Positions 1 to 8,345 of a stretch of 64,000 nt of DNA are shown here, one piece after another (within the stretch, counting starts at the first letter, position 1; each line of letters opens with the position of its first letter). The position numbers and the translations under genes were made by a program. The DNA comes from Kaistia adipata DSM 17808 (GTDB lineage Bacteria > Pseudomonadota > Alphaproteobacteria > Rhizobiales > Kaistiaceae): the NCBI RefSeq assembly GCF_000423225.1, contig NZ_AUHO01000006.1, positions 124,001 through 188,000 of the forward strand, given 5' to 3'. The notes under the pieces are model-generated. The model saw only the letters and a list, made by a program, of their open reading frames with translations, was not told where the DNA came from and searched no databases.

Positions 1-305
1 GTCGAATGCAGGTGCACGACGGCCTCGCAGGTCGGGCGCTGGCGGTACATCACCTGGTGCAGGAAGGCTTCCTTGGTCGGCTTGTCGCCGCCGACATGGT
101 TGCCGTTGGCGTCGATCTTCGACAGCCGGGCTGGGTCGAGGTCGCCGAGCGAGGCATTGGTCGGCGTCATCAGCCAGCCGCCATCGGGCAGCGCGACGGA
201 GATGTTGCCGGTCGAGCCGAAGGTGAGGCCGCGCTGGAACAGCGAGGCGCCACACTTGCAGATGCGCTCGCGAAGCGCGGATTCGGTCGTCGAGGGGGCG
301 ATCAC
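1..305 (-). CDS. otnC: Class II aldolase, 3-oxo-tetronate 4-phosphate decarboxylase (OtnC), 5' part only
   Basis: The first 101 codons of a class II aldolase/adducin-family protein; the gene runs off the left edge. The family member OtnC decarboxylates 3-oxo-tetronate 4-phosphate to dihydroxyacetone phosphate. Visible features are the phosphate-binding stretch GSTGNISV followed by LMTPTNASLGDLDP, and the start of the metal-binding motif in VVHLHST (His-x-His). The start is GTG overlapping the TGA of otnK (GTGA), which implies translational coupling. The function rests on the neighbouring otnK, ltnD and otnI; a fuculose-1-phosphate-type aldolase is the alternative. Confidence 0.85.
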   Translation of the reverse strand, partial: MIAPSTTESALRERICKCGASLFQRGLTFGSTGNISVALPDGGWLMTPTNASLGDLDPARLSKIDANGNHVGGDKPTKEAFLHQVMYRQRPTCEAVVHLHS

Positions 306-1570
306 TGCAGGGAACTCCAGGCCTTGAGGAAGAAGTCGGGCGAGCCGAAATTGCCGGATTTGAGCGCCAGCGCAACGTCCGGGCCGGAACGGCTGCGCGT
401 CCACGGCACGCCGGGATCGATTTCGGGCCCGATCGAGAGCGCCTTGACGCCGAGCGCGTTGACGACGGCGCCCGAGGTCTCGCCGCCCGCGACGAGCAGG
501 CGGGTGAAACCCTTTTCGGGCAAAGCGGCGGCGACGCTCGCGAGCAGATCCTCTACGAGCGCGCCGGCCTTGTCGCGGCCGAGCTTTTCCTGCACGGCGC
601 GGACGCTGTCCGGATCATCGCTCGAATAGACGAGCGGGGTCGCGTCCGCCGGCTGCGCCACCAGCCAGTCGATCACGGACTCCGGCGTGAGGTCGCCGGC
701 CGCGATCGCGAGCGGGTCGACGCGGAAGGTCGGCACGCCCGCCTTGCTGGCGGTCTCCACCTGTCCGCGTGTCGCGGTCGAGCACGAGCCGGCGAGGATG
801 GCGCCGCGTCCGGCCGGCGCGGCGATCGAGGTGGCGGGCGGGGTCAGCGCATCGATCAGCCCGGCGTCGCGATAGGCGGCGGGCAGGCCGATGGCGATGC
901 CCGAGCCGCCGGTGACCAGCTCCAGGTCGACCAGTGCCTTGCCGATCTCGCGGAGGTGCGAATCCCTCAGCGCGTCGACGATGGCGATGCGTTTTCCCGC
1001 CGCCTTTTCACGCGCGAAGGCGGCGGTGATGGCGGGCGCGCCGGTCTCGACATCGGCATAGGCGACGAGGCCGACCGGCAGTTCCGTCTGTCGCTGCAGC
1101 ACGCGGCGAAGATCGGAATCGCGCATCGGCGTCAGCGGGTGGTCGCGCATCGAGCTCTCGTCGAGCGGCACGCCGTTGACGAAGAGGTGGCCCTGATAGA
1201 TCGAGCGGCCGGTCGCCGGGAAGGCGGGGCAGGCGATGGTGAAATCCGCGCCGAGACGCTTCAGCAACGCCTCGGCCACCGGGCCGATATTGCCCTCGTC
1301 GGTGGAATCGAAGGTCGAGCAATATTTGAAGAACAGCCGTTTCGCGCCGTTGGCGAGCAGCCATTCGGCCGCGGCGAGCGACTGGGCGACCGCGTCGGCG
1401 GCGGGAATAGTGCGCGACTTCAGCGCGATCACCAGCGCGTCGACCTCGGCGAGATCGAGATCGCCTTCCGGCAGGCCGGTGCTCTGCACGGTCCGCAGGC
1501 CCTCGCGCGAAAGCATCAGGGAGAGGTCGGTCGCCCCGGTAAGGTCGTCGGCGATGCATCCAAGCAGCAT
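302..1570 (-). CDS. otnK: 3-oxo-tetronate kinase OtnK (four-carbon acid sugar kinase)
   Basis: A 422-residue kinase of the four-carbon acid sugar kinase family, which phosphorylates 3-oxo-tetronates at the 4-OH for OtnC. The N-terminal motif IADDLTGATD (about residues 6-15), the block FFKYCSTFDSTDEGNIGP, the segment HPLTPMRDSDL and the C-terminal nucleotide-binding motif GGETSGAVV are all present. The start chosen is MLLGCIADD, where the family begins; the frame stays open upstream to 1798, but that would run through the operator pair. It is divergent from ltnD, and the intergenic space carries two LacI-type operators. Confidence 0.92.
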   Translation of the reverse strand: MLLGCIADDLTGATDLSLMLSREGLRTVQSTGLPEGDLDLAEVDALVIALKSRTIPAADAVAQSLAAAEWLLANGAKRLFFKYCSTFDSTDEGNIGPVAEALLKRLGADFTIACPAFPATGRSIYQGHLFVNGVPLDESSMRDHPLTPMRDSDLRRVLQRQTELPVGLVAYADVETGAPAITAAFAREKAAGKRIAIVDALRDSHLREIGKALVDLELVTGGSGIAIGLPAAYRDAGLIDALTPPATSIAAPAGRGAILAGSCSTATRGQVETASKAGVPTFRVDPLAIAAGDLTPESVIDWLVAQPADATPLVYSSDDPDSVRAVQEKLGRDKAGALVEDLLASVAAALPEKGFTRLLVAGGETSGAVVNALGVKALSIGPEIDPGVPWTRSRSGPDVALALKSGNFGSPDFFLKAWSSLQ

Positions 1571-1749
1571 GCGGTAGGTCCTTGCGGTGTTTCGGCGGCG
1601 GGCACGCCCGGCGATGACAGTCTCAGGATCGACGCGATTGGATCGGCGCGTCAATCCGGAAGGGGAAGCGAGGCCCGGCCGGTGTGGCAAGGCACTATTT
1701 CCGCCTCCGAGGCTTGACGACGACCCGGCCGCGTCGGGATACTTGCTAT

Positions 1750-1763
1750 TGTTAGCGCTGTCA
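1750..1763. promoter_or_regulatory. LacI-type operator 1, otnK/ltnD intergenic region
   Basis: The site reads TGTTAGCGCTGTCA: a near-palindrome around AGCGCT, typical of LacI-family operators. It is mirrored by the site at 1784-1797 (centres 34 bp apart); together they form a perfect 15-bp inverted repeat. The same core recurs upstream of the binding-protein gene at 4487. The binder is inferred to be the LacI-family protein at 9233-10237. Confidence 0.8.
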
Positions 1764-1783
1764 TGCGGATTTCGCAATCGCCA

Positions 1784-1797
1784 TGACAGCGCTAACA
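1784..1797. promoter_or_regulatory. LacI-type operator 2, otnK/ltnD intergenic region
   Basis: The site reads TGACAGCGCTAACA, the reverse complement of operator 1. Two operators about three helical turns apart between divergent genes fit cooperative repression of both promoters. Confidence 0.8.
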
Positions 1798-1911
1798 TCG
1801 CGACGGTGAGGTTCAGGGCGGTCGCGGTTTGTCAAAAGCGGGAGGCGTCATGGCCGGCGCGGGAAGCGTTGCCGGCGCGGGCGCCGACGGGAACCGTGGA
1901 AGGATGGCAGG

Positions 1912-2853
1912 GTGACGTCGCAGGATGGAGCCGGAAGGCGGGTCTCGGTCATCGGGCTCGGCTCGATGGGATATGGCATGGCGCGGTCGCTCGCGAAGGC
2001 GGGCTTCGCCGTCACGGGCTACGATGCGCGCCCCGACGTGGTCGCGCGTTTCGCGGCCGAGCACGGCTCCGGCGCGGCGTCGCTTTCCGAGGCGGCTTCC
2101 ACGGCCGACGTGATTGTCATCGTCGTCGTCAATGCCGACCAGACGCATCAGGTGCTGCTGGGCGAGGGCGGCCTGCTCGCCTCGGCGAAACCCGACGCTG
2201 TCATCGTCTCCTGCGCGACCATGGCGCCGGAGCGGGCGCGGGCGCTTGGTGACGCGGTGACGGCGAGCGGGCGGCACTATGTCGACGCGCCGATTTCCGG
2301 CGGCGCGGCGCGGGCGGCCGAGGGCGCGCTCACCATGCTGGTCTCCGGCCCGCCCTCCGCGATCGAGCGGTCGCGCGCGGTGCTCGACGCACTTTCCGCC
2401 AAGCTATACCTGCTCGGCGACGAGGTCGGGATTGGTGCATCCTTCAAGATCGTCAACCAGTTGCTGGCGGGGGTTCACATCGCCGCCGCCTCCGAGGCGA
2501 TTGTCTTCGCCAAGCGGCTCGGCCTCGATATCGACCGGGTCTATGAGGTGATCACCGCCTCGGCCGGCAATTCCTGGATGTTCGAGAACCGCATGCCGCA
2601 TGTTCTGGAGGGCGACTACGCGCCCCGGAGCGCGGTCGAGATCTTCACCAAGGATCTCGGCATCATCGCCGACATCTCCCGCTCCGAACAGTTCGCGACG
2701 CCGATCGCCGCCTCGGCGCTGCAGATGTTTCTGATGACGGCGGCGGCGGGAATGGGCAAGGATGACGACGCCTCCGTCGCCCGACTCTATGCCCGGATCG
2801 CCGGGATTGACCTGCCCGGCGCCCCCGCCAAGACAACCAACCCCAAGGATTGA
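1912..2853 (+). CDS. ltnD: L-threonate-type dehydrogenase (3-hydroxyisobutyrate dehydrogenase family)
   Basis: A 313-residue NAD-dependent beta-hydroxyacid dehydrogenase. LtnD-type enzymes oxidise the C2 hydroxyl of four-carbon sugar acids such as L-threonate to 2-oxo-tetronate, which OtnI then isomerises. The Rossmann motif GLGSMGYGMA is near the N terminus, the substrate motif DAPISGGAARAAEGAL is in the middle, and the catalytic lysine lies in SFKIVNQLLAG. The start is GTG at 1912 (GTGACGTCGCAG), just after a GGAAGG-type ribosome site. It is followed at 7 bp by otnI. The exact substrate stereochemistry cannot be told from sequence. Confidence 0.88.
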   Translation: MTSQDGAGRRVSVIGLGSMGYGMARSLAKAGFAVTGYDARPDVVARFAAEHGSGAASLSEAASTADVIVIVVVNADQTHQVLLGEGGLLASAKPDAVIVSCATMAPERARALGDAVTASGRHYVDAPISGGAARAAEGALTMLVSGPPSAIERSRAVLDALSAKLYLLGDEVGIGASFKIVNQLLAGVHIAAASEAIVFAKRLGLDIDRVYEVITASAGNSWMFENRMPHVLEGDYAPRSAVEIFTKDLGIIADISRSEQFATPIAASALQMFLMTAAAGMGKDDDASVARLYARIAGIDLPGAPAKTTNPKD

Positions 2854-2860
2854 TCCGCAA

Positions 2861-3637
2861 ATGCCGCGTTTCGCCGCCAACCTCTCGATGATGTTCAACG
2901 AGTGGTCGTTTCTCGACCGCTTCGCCGCCGCCGCGGATGCGGGCTTCAAGGCCGTCGAATTCCTGTTTCCCTATGATTTCTCGCCCGAGGACGTCGCCAG
3001 GAGGCTGGAGGCGGCCGGGCTGACGCAGGCGCTGTTCAACCTGCCGCCGGGCGACTGGGCGGCGGGCGAGCGCGGCATCGCGGCGCTCCCGGGCCGGCAT
3101 GACGAATTCAGCGCCTCGGTCCTGAAGGCGCTCGACTATGCGCTGGCGACCGGCGTCAAGCGGCTGCACATGATGTCGGGTCTGGCGCCGAGCCATTCCG
3201 CCGAGGCGGGTGAGGCCTATCGCAACGCGGTTCGCATGGCCTGCGCGACGATGGAGCCGCACGGCATCGACATCGTGCTCGAGCCGATCAACCGGCGCGA
3301 CATGCCGGGCTATTTCCTGAATGATTTCGGCATGGCGGCGGCGATCATCGACGAACTCGGCCTGCCCAACCTGAAGCTGCAATACGACATCTATCACCGC
3401 CAGATCCTGCATGGCGACGTCAGCAAGAGCCTGGAAGAGTTGATGCCGATCATCGGCCATGTGCAGATCGCCTCGGTGCCGCTTCGCAACGAGCCGGGCA
3501 CGGGCGAACTCGACGATTTCCGCATCTTCGCGCTGCTCGACACGCTCGGCTATGACGGCTTCGTCGGCTGCGAATACCGCCCCGCCGGCGCGACGCTGGA
3601 CGGTCTCGGCTGGATGCAGAAGACGACGCTGCGCTGA
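2861..3637 (+). CDS. otnI: 2-oxo-tetronate isomerase OtnI (hydroxypyruvate isomerase family)
   Basis: A 258-residue TIM-barrel isomerase of the Hyi/xylose-isomerase-like family. It converts 2-oxo-tetronate to 3-oxo-tetronate, the OtnK substrate. N-terminal FAANLSMMFNEWSFLDRF is the family signature. Metal-ligand regions are visible in EPINRRDMPGYFL (Glu), LQYDIYHRQ (Asp, His), GHVQIASVP (His) and GCEYRP (Glu). The start at 2861 follows the ltnD stop by 7 bp. A strong terminator follows the gene. Hydroxypyruvate isomerase is the alternative; the otn context decides. Confidence 0.9.
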   Translation: MPRFAANLSMMFNEWSFLDRFAAAADAGFKAVEFLFPYDFSPEDVARRLEAAGLTQALFNLPPGDWAAGERGIAALPGRHDEFSASVLKALDYALATGVKRLHMMSGLAPSHSAEAGEAYRNAVRMACATMEPHGIDIVLEPINRRDMPGYFLNDFGMAAAIIDELGLPNLKLQYDIYHRQILHGDVSKSLEELMPIIGHVQIASVPLRNEPGTGELDDFRIFALLDTLGYDGFVGCEYRPAGATLDGLGWMQKTTLR

Positions 3638-3661
3638 GTGGCGCTACCTGACGATGAAGCA

Positions 3662-3693
3662 GGCCGGGGCAGGCGACTGCCCCGGCCTTTTTT
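3662..3693 (+). terminator. Rho-independent terminator of ltnD-otnI
   Basis: An 11-bp G+C-rich stem (3662-3672 with 3677-3687), tetraloop GCGA, then six T residues, 24 bp after the otnI stop. Confidence 0.92.
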
Positions 3694-3783
3694 GCGCGAC
3701 GGCGAGGTGACGCCCGCTGCGCTGCGAGGCGTGACGCCAGATGGAGGGCAGTGAGCGGGGCGAGCCCACTCTTGCCCCCCCAT

Positions 3784-3955
3784 GCAACCCTACCTTCGCC
3801 GTCATCCCGGGCTTGACCCAGGATCCATGCGGCCGAAGCGGTGGCCGCGCGAGGCTCCCGAAACCCCGGCTGAATGGATCCCGGATCTCCGCTTCGCCGC
3901 GTCCGGGATGATGGCGAGGGTGGGGCGTCGCGCGGCGCATGCTGGCTAGGGTTGC
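3784..3955. repeat. Nested palindromic intergenic repeat element
   Basis: A 172-bp element of nested inverted repeats. The outermost arms are GCAACCCTA (3784-3792) and TAGGGTTGC (3947-3955). The next arms at 3797-3810 and 3903-3916 pair 13 of 14 bases around GTCATCCCGG/CCGGGATGAT, and inner arms share GGATCCAT/ATGGATCC. The core resembles the GTCATCCCGGGCTTGACCC-type repeats scattered between genes in many alphaproteobacteria. It would fold into one long RNA hairpin if transcribed. Confidence 0.75.
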
Positions 3956-4476
3956 CTGGCAACGTCATGGCGTCGGCTCGACACACGAAACGACATGTGC
4001 GCCAGCCGGGGCAAGGCGAGGGCGGACGATGCGATGATCAGGCTGCGCCTGCTGAAGATGTTCATTGGGTTCCTCCCCGCTGTTCTGGTTTCTGCGTCGT
4101 TTTCATGCGGCCGAATGGCGTGCGGGCCAAGGACACCGAGTGCCGCCGGGCGCAGGCGCGAAAAGGACCGTCAGTCTATCATGTCGGCACAGGCCAACAT
4201 CTTGCGACATGGCAACCGGGCTACGGTCGAAAAAGCGCAAGGGCCGTCCGCCGATTCTGACGATTCATACGGGTGGACGAGCGAAAATATTCGCTGAGGC
4301 AAGTATAGTTTTGCAGGAGATCCTGCGGCTTTCGTCGTTCTCCAGCTTTCGTGCCGGATTGACGTAGCGCCTTGCCCCGGATGGGTGATCCTCTACGCGA
4401 TAGAGCTCAGGCTATTGTGCGATGAATATCGTCGTCAAGCGGAATTGGAGGGAATTTCATTTCGTTTTATGGCGCG
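3956..4476. other. Non-coding stretch upstream of the sugar-binding protein gene
   Basis: No convincing gene. The open frames here (for example about 3995-4297) lack codon bias and family features. From about 4290 the sequence becomes AT-richer, as expected of a promoter region. Confidence 0.5.
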
Positions 4477-4505
4477 TTGACTAATCGGATAGCGCTGTCA
4501 TAGTC
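4477..4505 (+). promoter_or_regulatory. Putative promoter of the binding-protein/ABC operon with LacI-type operator
   Basis: TTGACT (4477-4482) can serve as -35, with a weak -10 17 bp on at 4500-4505. The spacer contains GGATAGCGCTGTCA at 4487-4500, sharing 11 of 14 bases with otnK/ltnD operator 1, including the full AGCGCTGTCA core. An operator in the spacer would block polymerase directly. The operator is convincing; the promoter hexamers are only suggestive. Confidence 0.65.
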
Positions 4506-4549
4506 GAATGCAAGCTCGCGATCTGACGAGCCGCTAGGGGAGGGAAGAC

Positions 4550-5587
4550 ATGTCTGAAGACAAGCATTCGCAGTCCCGTCGTGATTTCATGCGCGTGGCG
4601 AGCCTGTCGGCCGCCGGCGGCGCCGCCGCCATGCTGGGCGGCCTCGGCATCAGCCCGGCCATGGCCCAGGAAATGGCCGCCGCGGTCGGCCGTTCCGACA
4701 AGCCGCTCAAGGCCGCTTTCTCGAACGCCGGCCTGCAGGCCACCTGGTGCGCGCAGGGCAAGCAGGCGGCCGAACACTGGGGCAAGCTGTTCAACGTCGA
4801 GGTCACCTGGTTCGACGGCCAGCTCGACGCGGTCAAGCAGCGCGCCGCGATCGACAACATGGCGTCGCAGAAGTGGGACTTCGTCGCGATCCAGGCCTTC
4901 GGCATCGGCACGCTGATCCAGCCGGTGCAGAAGATGATCGACGCCGGCATCCCGGTGATCGACATGGACACGCTGATCGCCCCGCTCGACAAGATCAACG
5001 TCCACACCTTCCTGGCCCCGAACAACGAGTTCATGGGCGCCGCGGTGACCCAGGCCCTCGTCTCGAAGCTCGGCGGCAAGGGCAAGATCATCATGACCCA
5101 GGGCGCCCTTGGCCATACCGGCGCGCAGGGACGCGCCGCCGGCTTCAAGTCCGTGATCGCCAACAACCCCGGCATGGAAGTGCTCGACGACCAGCCGGCC
5201 GACTGGGACGTCACCAAGGCCTCGCGCCTGTGGGACACCTATCTGACGAAGTATCCGCAGATCGACGCGGCCTTCTTCCACAATGACGACATGGCGCTCG
5301 CCGCCTACAACGTCATGAAGTCGCGCGGCCGCACCGACATCCTGATCGGCGGCGTCGACGCCATGCCGCCGGCGATCGCAGCGGTCGCCGATGGCCGCAT
5401 GTACGCGACCGTCCGCAATCCGTCCTCGCGCATCCATGGTGGCGCCATCGTCGCCGGCGTGGCGGCCGTGGTCGGCGGCGAGAAGAGCGGCGAGGGCATT
5501 CCGAAGAGTGTCGTCACCGACGGTCCGGTCGTCACCAAGGACAATGCGGCCGGCATGCAGTGGATGCAGAACCACTTCCTGATCTGA
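4550..5587 (+). CDS. Sugar ABC transporter periplasmic substrate-binding protein (CUT2 type)
   Basis: A 345-residue periplasmic binding protein of the ribose/galactose type (Peripla_BP_4 fold). The N terminus has a twin-arginine-like signal, SRRDFMRVASLSAAGG, ending near AMAQEMAAA, suggesting Tat export. The start follows GGGGAGGGAAGAC, a good ribosome site. It is the first gene of the importer operon with the ATPase and permease downstream, and a LacI-type operator sits about 50 bp upstream. Co-regulation with the otn genes suggests a four-carbon sugar acid or a precursor as ligand; this is inference. Confidence 0.88.
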   Translation: MSEDKHSQSRRDFMRVASLSAAGGAAAMLGGLGISPAMAQEMAAAVGRSDKPLKAAFSNAGLQATWCAQGKQAAEHWGKLFNVEVTWFDGQLDAVKQRAAIDNMASQKWDFVAIQAFGIGTLIQPVQKMIDAGIPVIDMDTLIAPLDKINVHTFLAPNNEFMGAAVTQALVSKLGGKGKIIMTQGALGHTGAQGRAAGFKSVIANNPGMEVLDDQPADWDVTKASRLWDTYLTKYPQIDAAFFHNDDMALAAYNVMKSRGRTDILIGGVDAMPPAIAAVADGRMYATVRNPSSRIHGGAIVAGVAAVVGGEKSGEGIPKSVVTDGPVVTKDNAAGMQWMQNHFLI

Positions 5588-5731
5588 TCCGCCCATACGC
5601 CCGGCGACCGCGCGAGCTCCGGCTCACGCGATCGTCGCGGCGGCCCCGCAGGCTGCCTTGTCGGCCGGTCGAACCCGGCCGGCGCGGTGACGCGTGCGCG
5701 GCGTTCCGAGACACCGAATGCGGTGACATTG

Positions 5732-7252
5732 ATGACGTCTGAAACGACCGTCCCGTCTGGCGACACGCCCCGCCTGCAGATGCTCGGCATCTCCAAATCC
5801 TTCGGCGGCGTGACGGCGCTGCGCGACGTGGACTTCACGCTGCGGGCCGGCGAGATCCATGGCCTGGTCGGCGAGAACGGCGCCGGCAAGTCGACGATGA
5901 TGAAGATCATCGCGGGCGTGCATACGGGCTATGAAGGCAAGATGCTGATCGACGGGCAGGAGGTGCATTTCCGCTCCGCCCGTGACGCGCTCGCCGCCGG
6001 CATCGGCATGGTGCATCAGGAACTGAGCATCATGCCCGACCTCTCCGTCGGCGAGAACGTGTTCCTCGGCAAGCAGCCGCTGACCGCCGCCGGCACGGTC
6101 GACTGGCGCGGCATGATGAGCGCCGCGCACGAGCAGCTGAAGAGCCTCGGCATCGATGTCGATCCGAAGACACGGATGGGCGACCTGCCGATCGGCCTGC
6201 AGCAACTGATCGAGCTGGCGCGCGTGATCTTCTCCGGCGCGCGGATCATCATTCTCGACGAGCCGACCTCGGCCTTGTCGCCGCCGGAGGTGCAGGTTCT
6301 CTTCGACGTGCTGAAGGGGGTGCGCGCCAGCGGCCGCAGCATCGTCTTCATCTCGCATTTCCTCGACGACATCCTGTCGATCTCCGACACGGTCACGGTG
6401 TTCCGCAATGGCCGTCTCGTCGTCACGCACGGCGTCGAGGGCATCGACAAGGGCTGGCTGATCGAGAAGATGATCGGCACCGGCCACCAGGACCTCGAAG
6501 AGAGCTACACGGGCAACATCGCGCTCGCCTCGCGGCCGGATGCGCCGGTGGTCCTCGCGGCGGAAGGGCTCAGCTATGGGCGCGCCTATTCCGATGTCAG
6601 CTTCGACGTCAGGGCGGGCGAGATCCTCGGCATCTACGGCTTCATGGGCTGCGGGCAGATCGAGCTGGCGCGGACCCTCTTCGGCAAGCTGAAGGCCGAC
6701 AGGGGAACGCTCTCGATCGGCGGGCGGATGCGTCGGCTGCGCAACACCACGCAGGCCCGCGAGGCGGGCATCGCCTTCGTGCCGGAGAACCGCCGCTCGA
6801 TGCTGTTCTACGAGCAGCCCGTCTACAAGAACGTGTCGATCAGCATTCTCGGCCGCATTTCGCGGCTCTGGCTGAAGCCGAAGATCGAGCGCTCGATCGC
6901 CCGCAAGCATGTCGAGAGCCTGCATATCCGGCCGCCACGCGCCGAGGTGCAGCTGGGAGCGCTTTCCGGCGGTAACCAGCAGAAGGTGGCGCTGGCGAAA
7001 TGGCTCACCCACCGACCGAAGGTGCTGGTGTTGAGCGAACCGACCCGCGGCATGGATGTCGGCGCCAAGGATGACGTGGTCAAGATCGTGCGCCAGCTGC
7101 GCGACGAGGGGCTCGCCGTGATCGTCGTCTCGGCCGAGCCGGAGACGGTGCTGTCACTCGCCGACCGCGTGCTGGTGATGAAGAAGGGGCGGATCGTGCG
7201 CGAATTCGCCAATGAGACGATCAGCAAGGACCGGCTGCTCGAAGCCGCCTGA
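5732..7252 (+). CDS. Sugar ABC transporter ATP-binding protein (RbsA/MglA type, two ABC domains)
   Basis: About 506 residues with two ABC modules. The first has Walker A GENGAGKST, a degenerate signature (LPIGLQQLIELARV) and Walker B IIILDEPTSAL. The second has a degenerate Walker A (YGFMGCGQIEL), as in RbsA, the signature LSGGNQQKVALAKWL and Walker B VLVLSEPTRGMD, where Ser replaces the usual Asp. The frame is open from a GTG at 5687, but ATG 5732 (MTSETT) fits the family better; neither has a strong ribosome site. It powers import with the permease just downstream. Confidence 0.88.
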   Translation: MTSETTVPSGDTPRLQMLGISKSFGGVTALRDVDFTLRAGEIHGLVGENGAGKSTMMKIIAGVHTGYEGKMLIDGQEVHFRSARDALAAGIGMVHQELSIMPDLSVGENVFLGKQPLTAAGTVDWRGMMSAAHEQLKSLGIDVDPKTRMGDLPIGLQQLIELARVIFSGARIIILDEPTSALSPPEVQVLFDVLKGVRASGRSIVFISHFLDDILSISDTVTVFRNGRLVVTHGVEGIDKGWLIEKMIGTGHQDLEESYTGNIALASRPDAPVVLAAEGLSYGRAYSDVSFDVRAGEILGIYGFMGCGQIELARTLFGKLKADRGTLSIGGRMRRLRNTTQAREAGIAFVPENRRSMLFYEQPVYKNVSISILGRISRLWLKPKIERSIARKHVESLHIRPPRAEVQLGALSGGNQQKVALAKWLTHRPKVLVLSEPTRGMDVGAKDDVVKIVRQLRDEGLAVIVVSAEPETVLSLADRVLVMKKGRIVREFANETISKDRLLEAA

Positions 7253-7264
7253 GAAGGATTTGAC

Positions 7265-8296
7265 ATGACGGTTCAGCAAAGCAGTTCGGCCCACGGGGCG
7301 TCGCGGTCCGGCAACTTCCTGCGCAACCAGATGCGCAACATCGCGCCTTTCGCGACCCTGATCCTGCTGATGATCTTCTTCAGCATCGCCAGCCCGTCCT
7401 TCGCGACGATCGACAATGCGTCCAACATCCTGACGCAGATCTCGGTGACCGGCATCATGGCCGTTGGCCTGACCTTCGTCATCCTCTGCGGCGAGATCGA
7501 TCTCTCCGTCGCCTCGATCGCCAATGCCACCGGCATCGTCGTCGCGTTCTTCACCCTGCAGGAAGCCTATGTGAACATCGCCAACGTGCCGCTGCCCGGC
7601 TGGCTGGCGATCGTCTTCGCGCTCGCAGCCTGCGTCGCGCTCGGCCTGGTCAACGCCGTCGGTACGACCGTCATCGGCATTCCGTCCTTCATCATGACGC
7701 TCGCCATGATGCAGATCGGCGCCGGCATCTGCGCGCTGCTGGTGCGCGGCCAGATCGCTTACAATGTGCCGGACCTCGTGATGACGCTCGGCTCCGGCCG
7801 GGTCTTCGGCTTCCCCGCCATCGCGCTGGTGCTGATCGCCTTCCTGATCGTCGGCCACCTGACGCTGAGCTACACGCGCTTCGGCCGCTACATCTACATG
7901 GTCGGCGGCAATCGCGAGGCGGCCGAATATTCCGGCGTCAACGTCAAGCTGGTGCTCGGCGCCGCGCTCGTCATCTGCGCGGTCTGCTCCGGCATCGCCG
8001 GCATGCTCGGCGTCGCCCATTTCGGCAGCGCCCAGCAGAACGAGTTCGATGGCTACCTGCTCGACGCGATCGCGGCGGTCGTCGTCGGCGGCACCAGCCT
8101 GTTCGGCGGCCGCGGCGGCATCGGCAACACCATCGTCGGCCTCTGCGTGCTGGGCGTGCTCAATAACGGCCTCGATCACATCCAGATCGACAGTTTCCTG
8201 AAGATCCTGATCCGTGGCCTGATCCTGCTCGCCGCCCTGATCGTCAACGTCTACGTGCAGAACATCCGCACGGTCGAGCGGGCGGAGGGTGCATGA
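7265..8296 (+). CDS. Sugar ABC transporter permease (CUT2 type)
   Basis: A 343-residue inner-membrane permease of the RbsC family with about eight to ten hydrophobic segments. Family motifs include the block around GLTFVILCGEIDLSVASIA and GTSLFGGRGGIGNT near the C terminus. A GAAGGA ribosome site precedes ATG 7265, 12 bp after the ATPase stop. Only one permease gene is present, so the pore is probably a homodimer. Confidence 0.9.
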   Translation: MTVQQSSSAHGASRSGNFLRNQMRNIAPFATLILLMIFFSIASPSFATIDNASNILTQISVTGIMAVGLTFVILCGEIDLSVASIANATGIVVAFFTLQEAYVNIANVPLPGWLAIVFALAACVALGLVNAVGTTVIGIPSFIMTLAMMQIGAGICALLVRGQIAYNVPDLVMTLGSGRVFGFPAIALVLIAFLIVGHLTLSYTRFGRYIYMVGGNREAAEYSGVNVKLVLGAALVICAVCSGIAGMLGVAHFGSAQQNEFDGYLLDAIAAVVVGGTSLFGGRGGIGNTIVGLCVLGVLNNGLDHIQIDSFLKILIRGLILLAALIVNVYVQNIRTVERAEGA

Positions 8297-8345
8297 TCCG
8301 ACAGGCATCGGCACCCAACACGGACCTCATGAAAAGGCTGCAAGC

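Noticed and set aside
956-1717. Long open frames antisense to otnK and many other genes
   Set aside because: Shadow frames expected in high-GC coding DNA; the opposite strand has the family motifs.
3995-4297. Open frames in the gap before the binding-protein gene
   Set aside because: Overlapping frames of about 100 codons, without ribosome sites, family motifs or normal composition.
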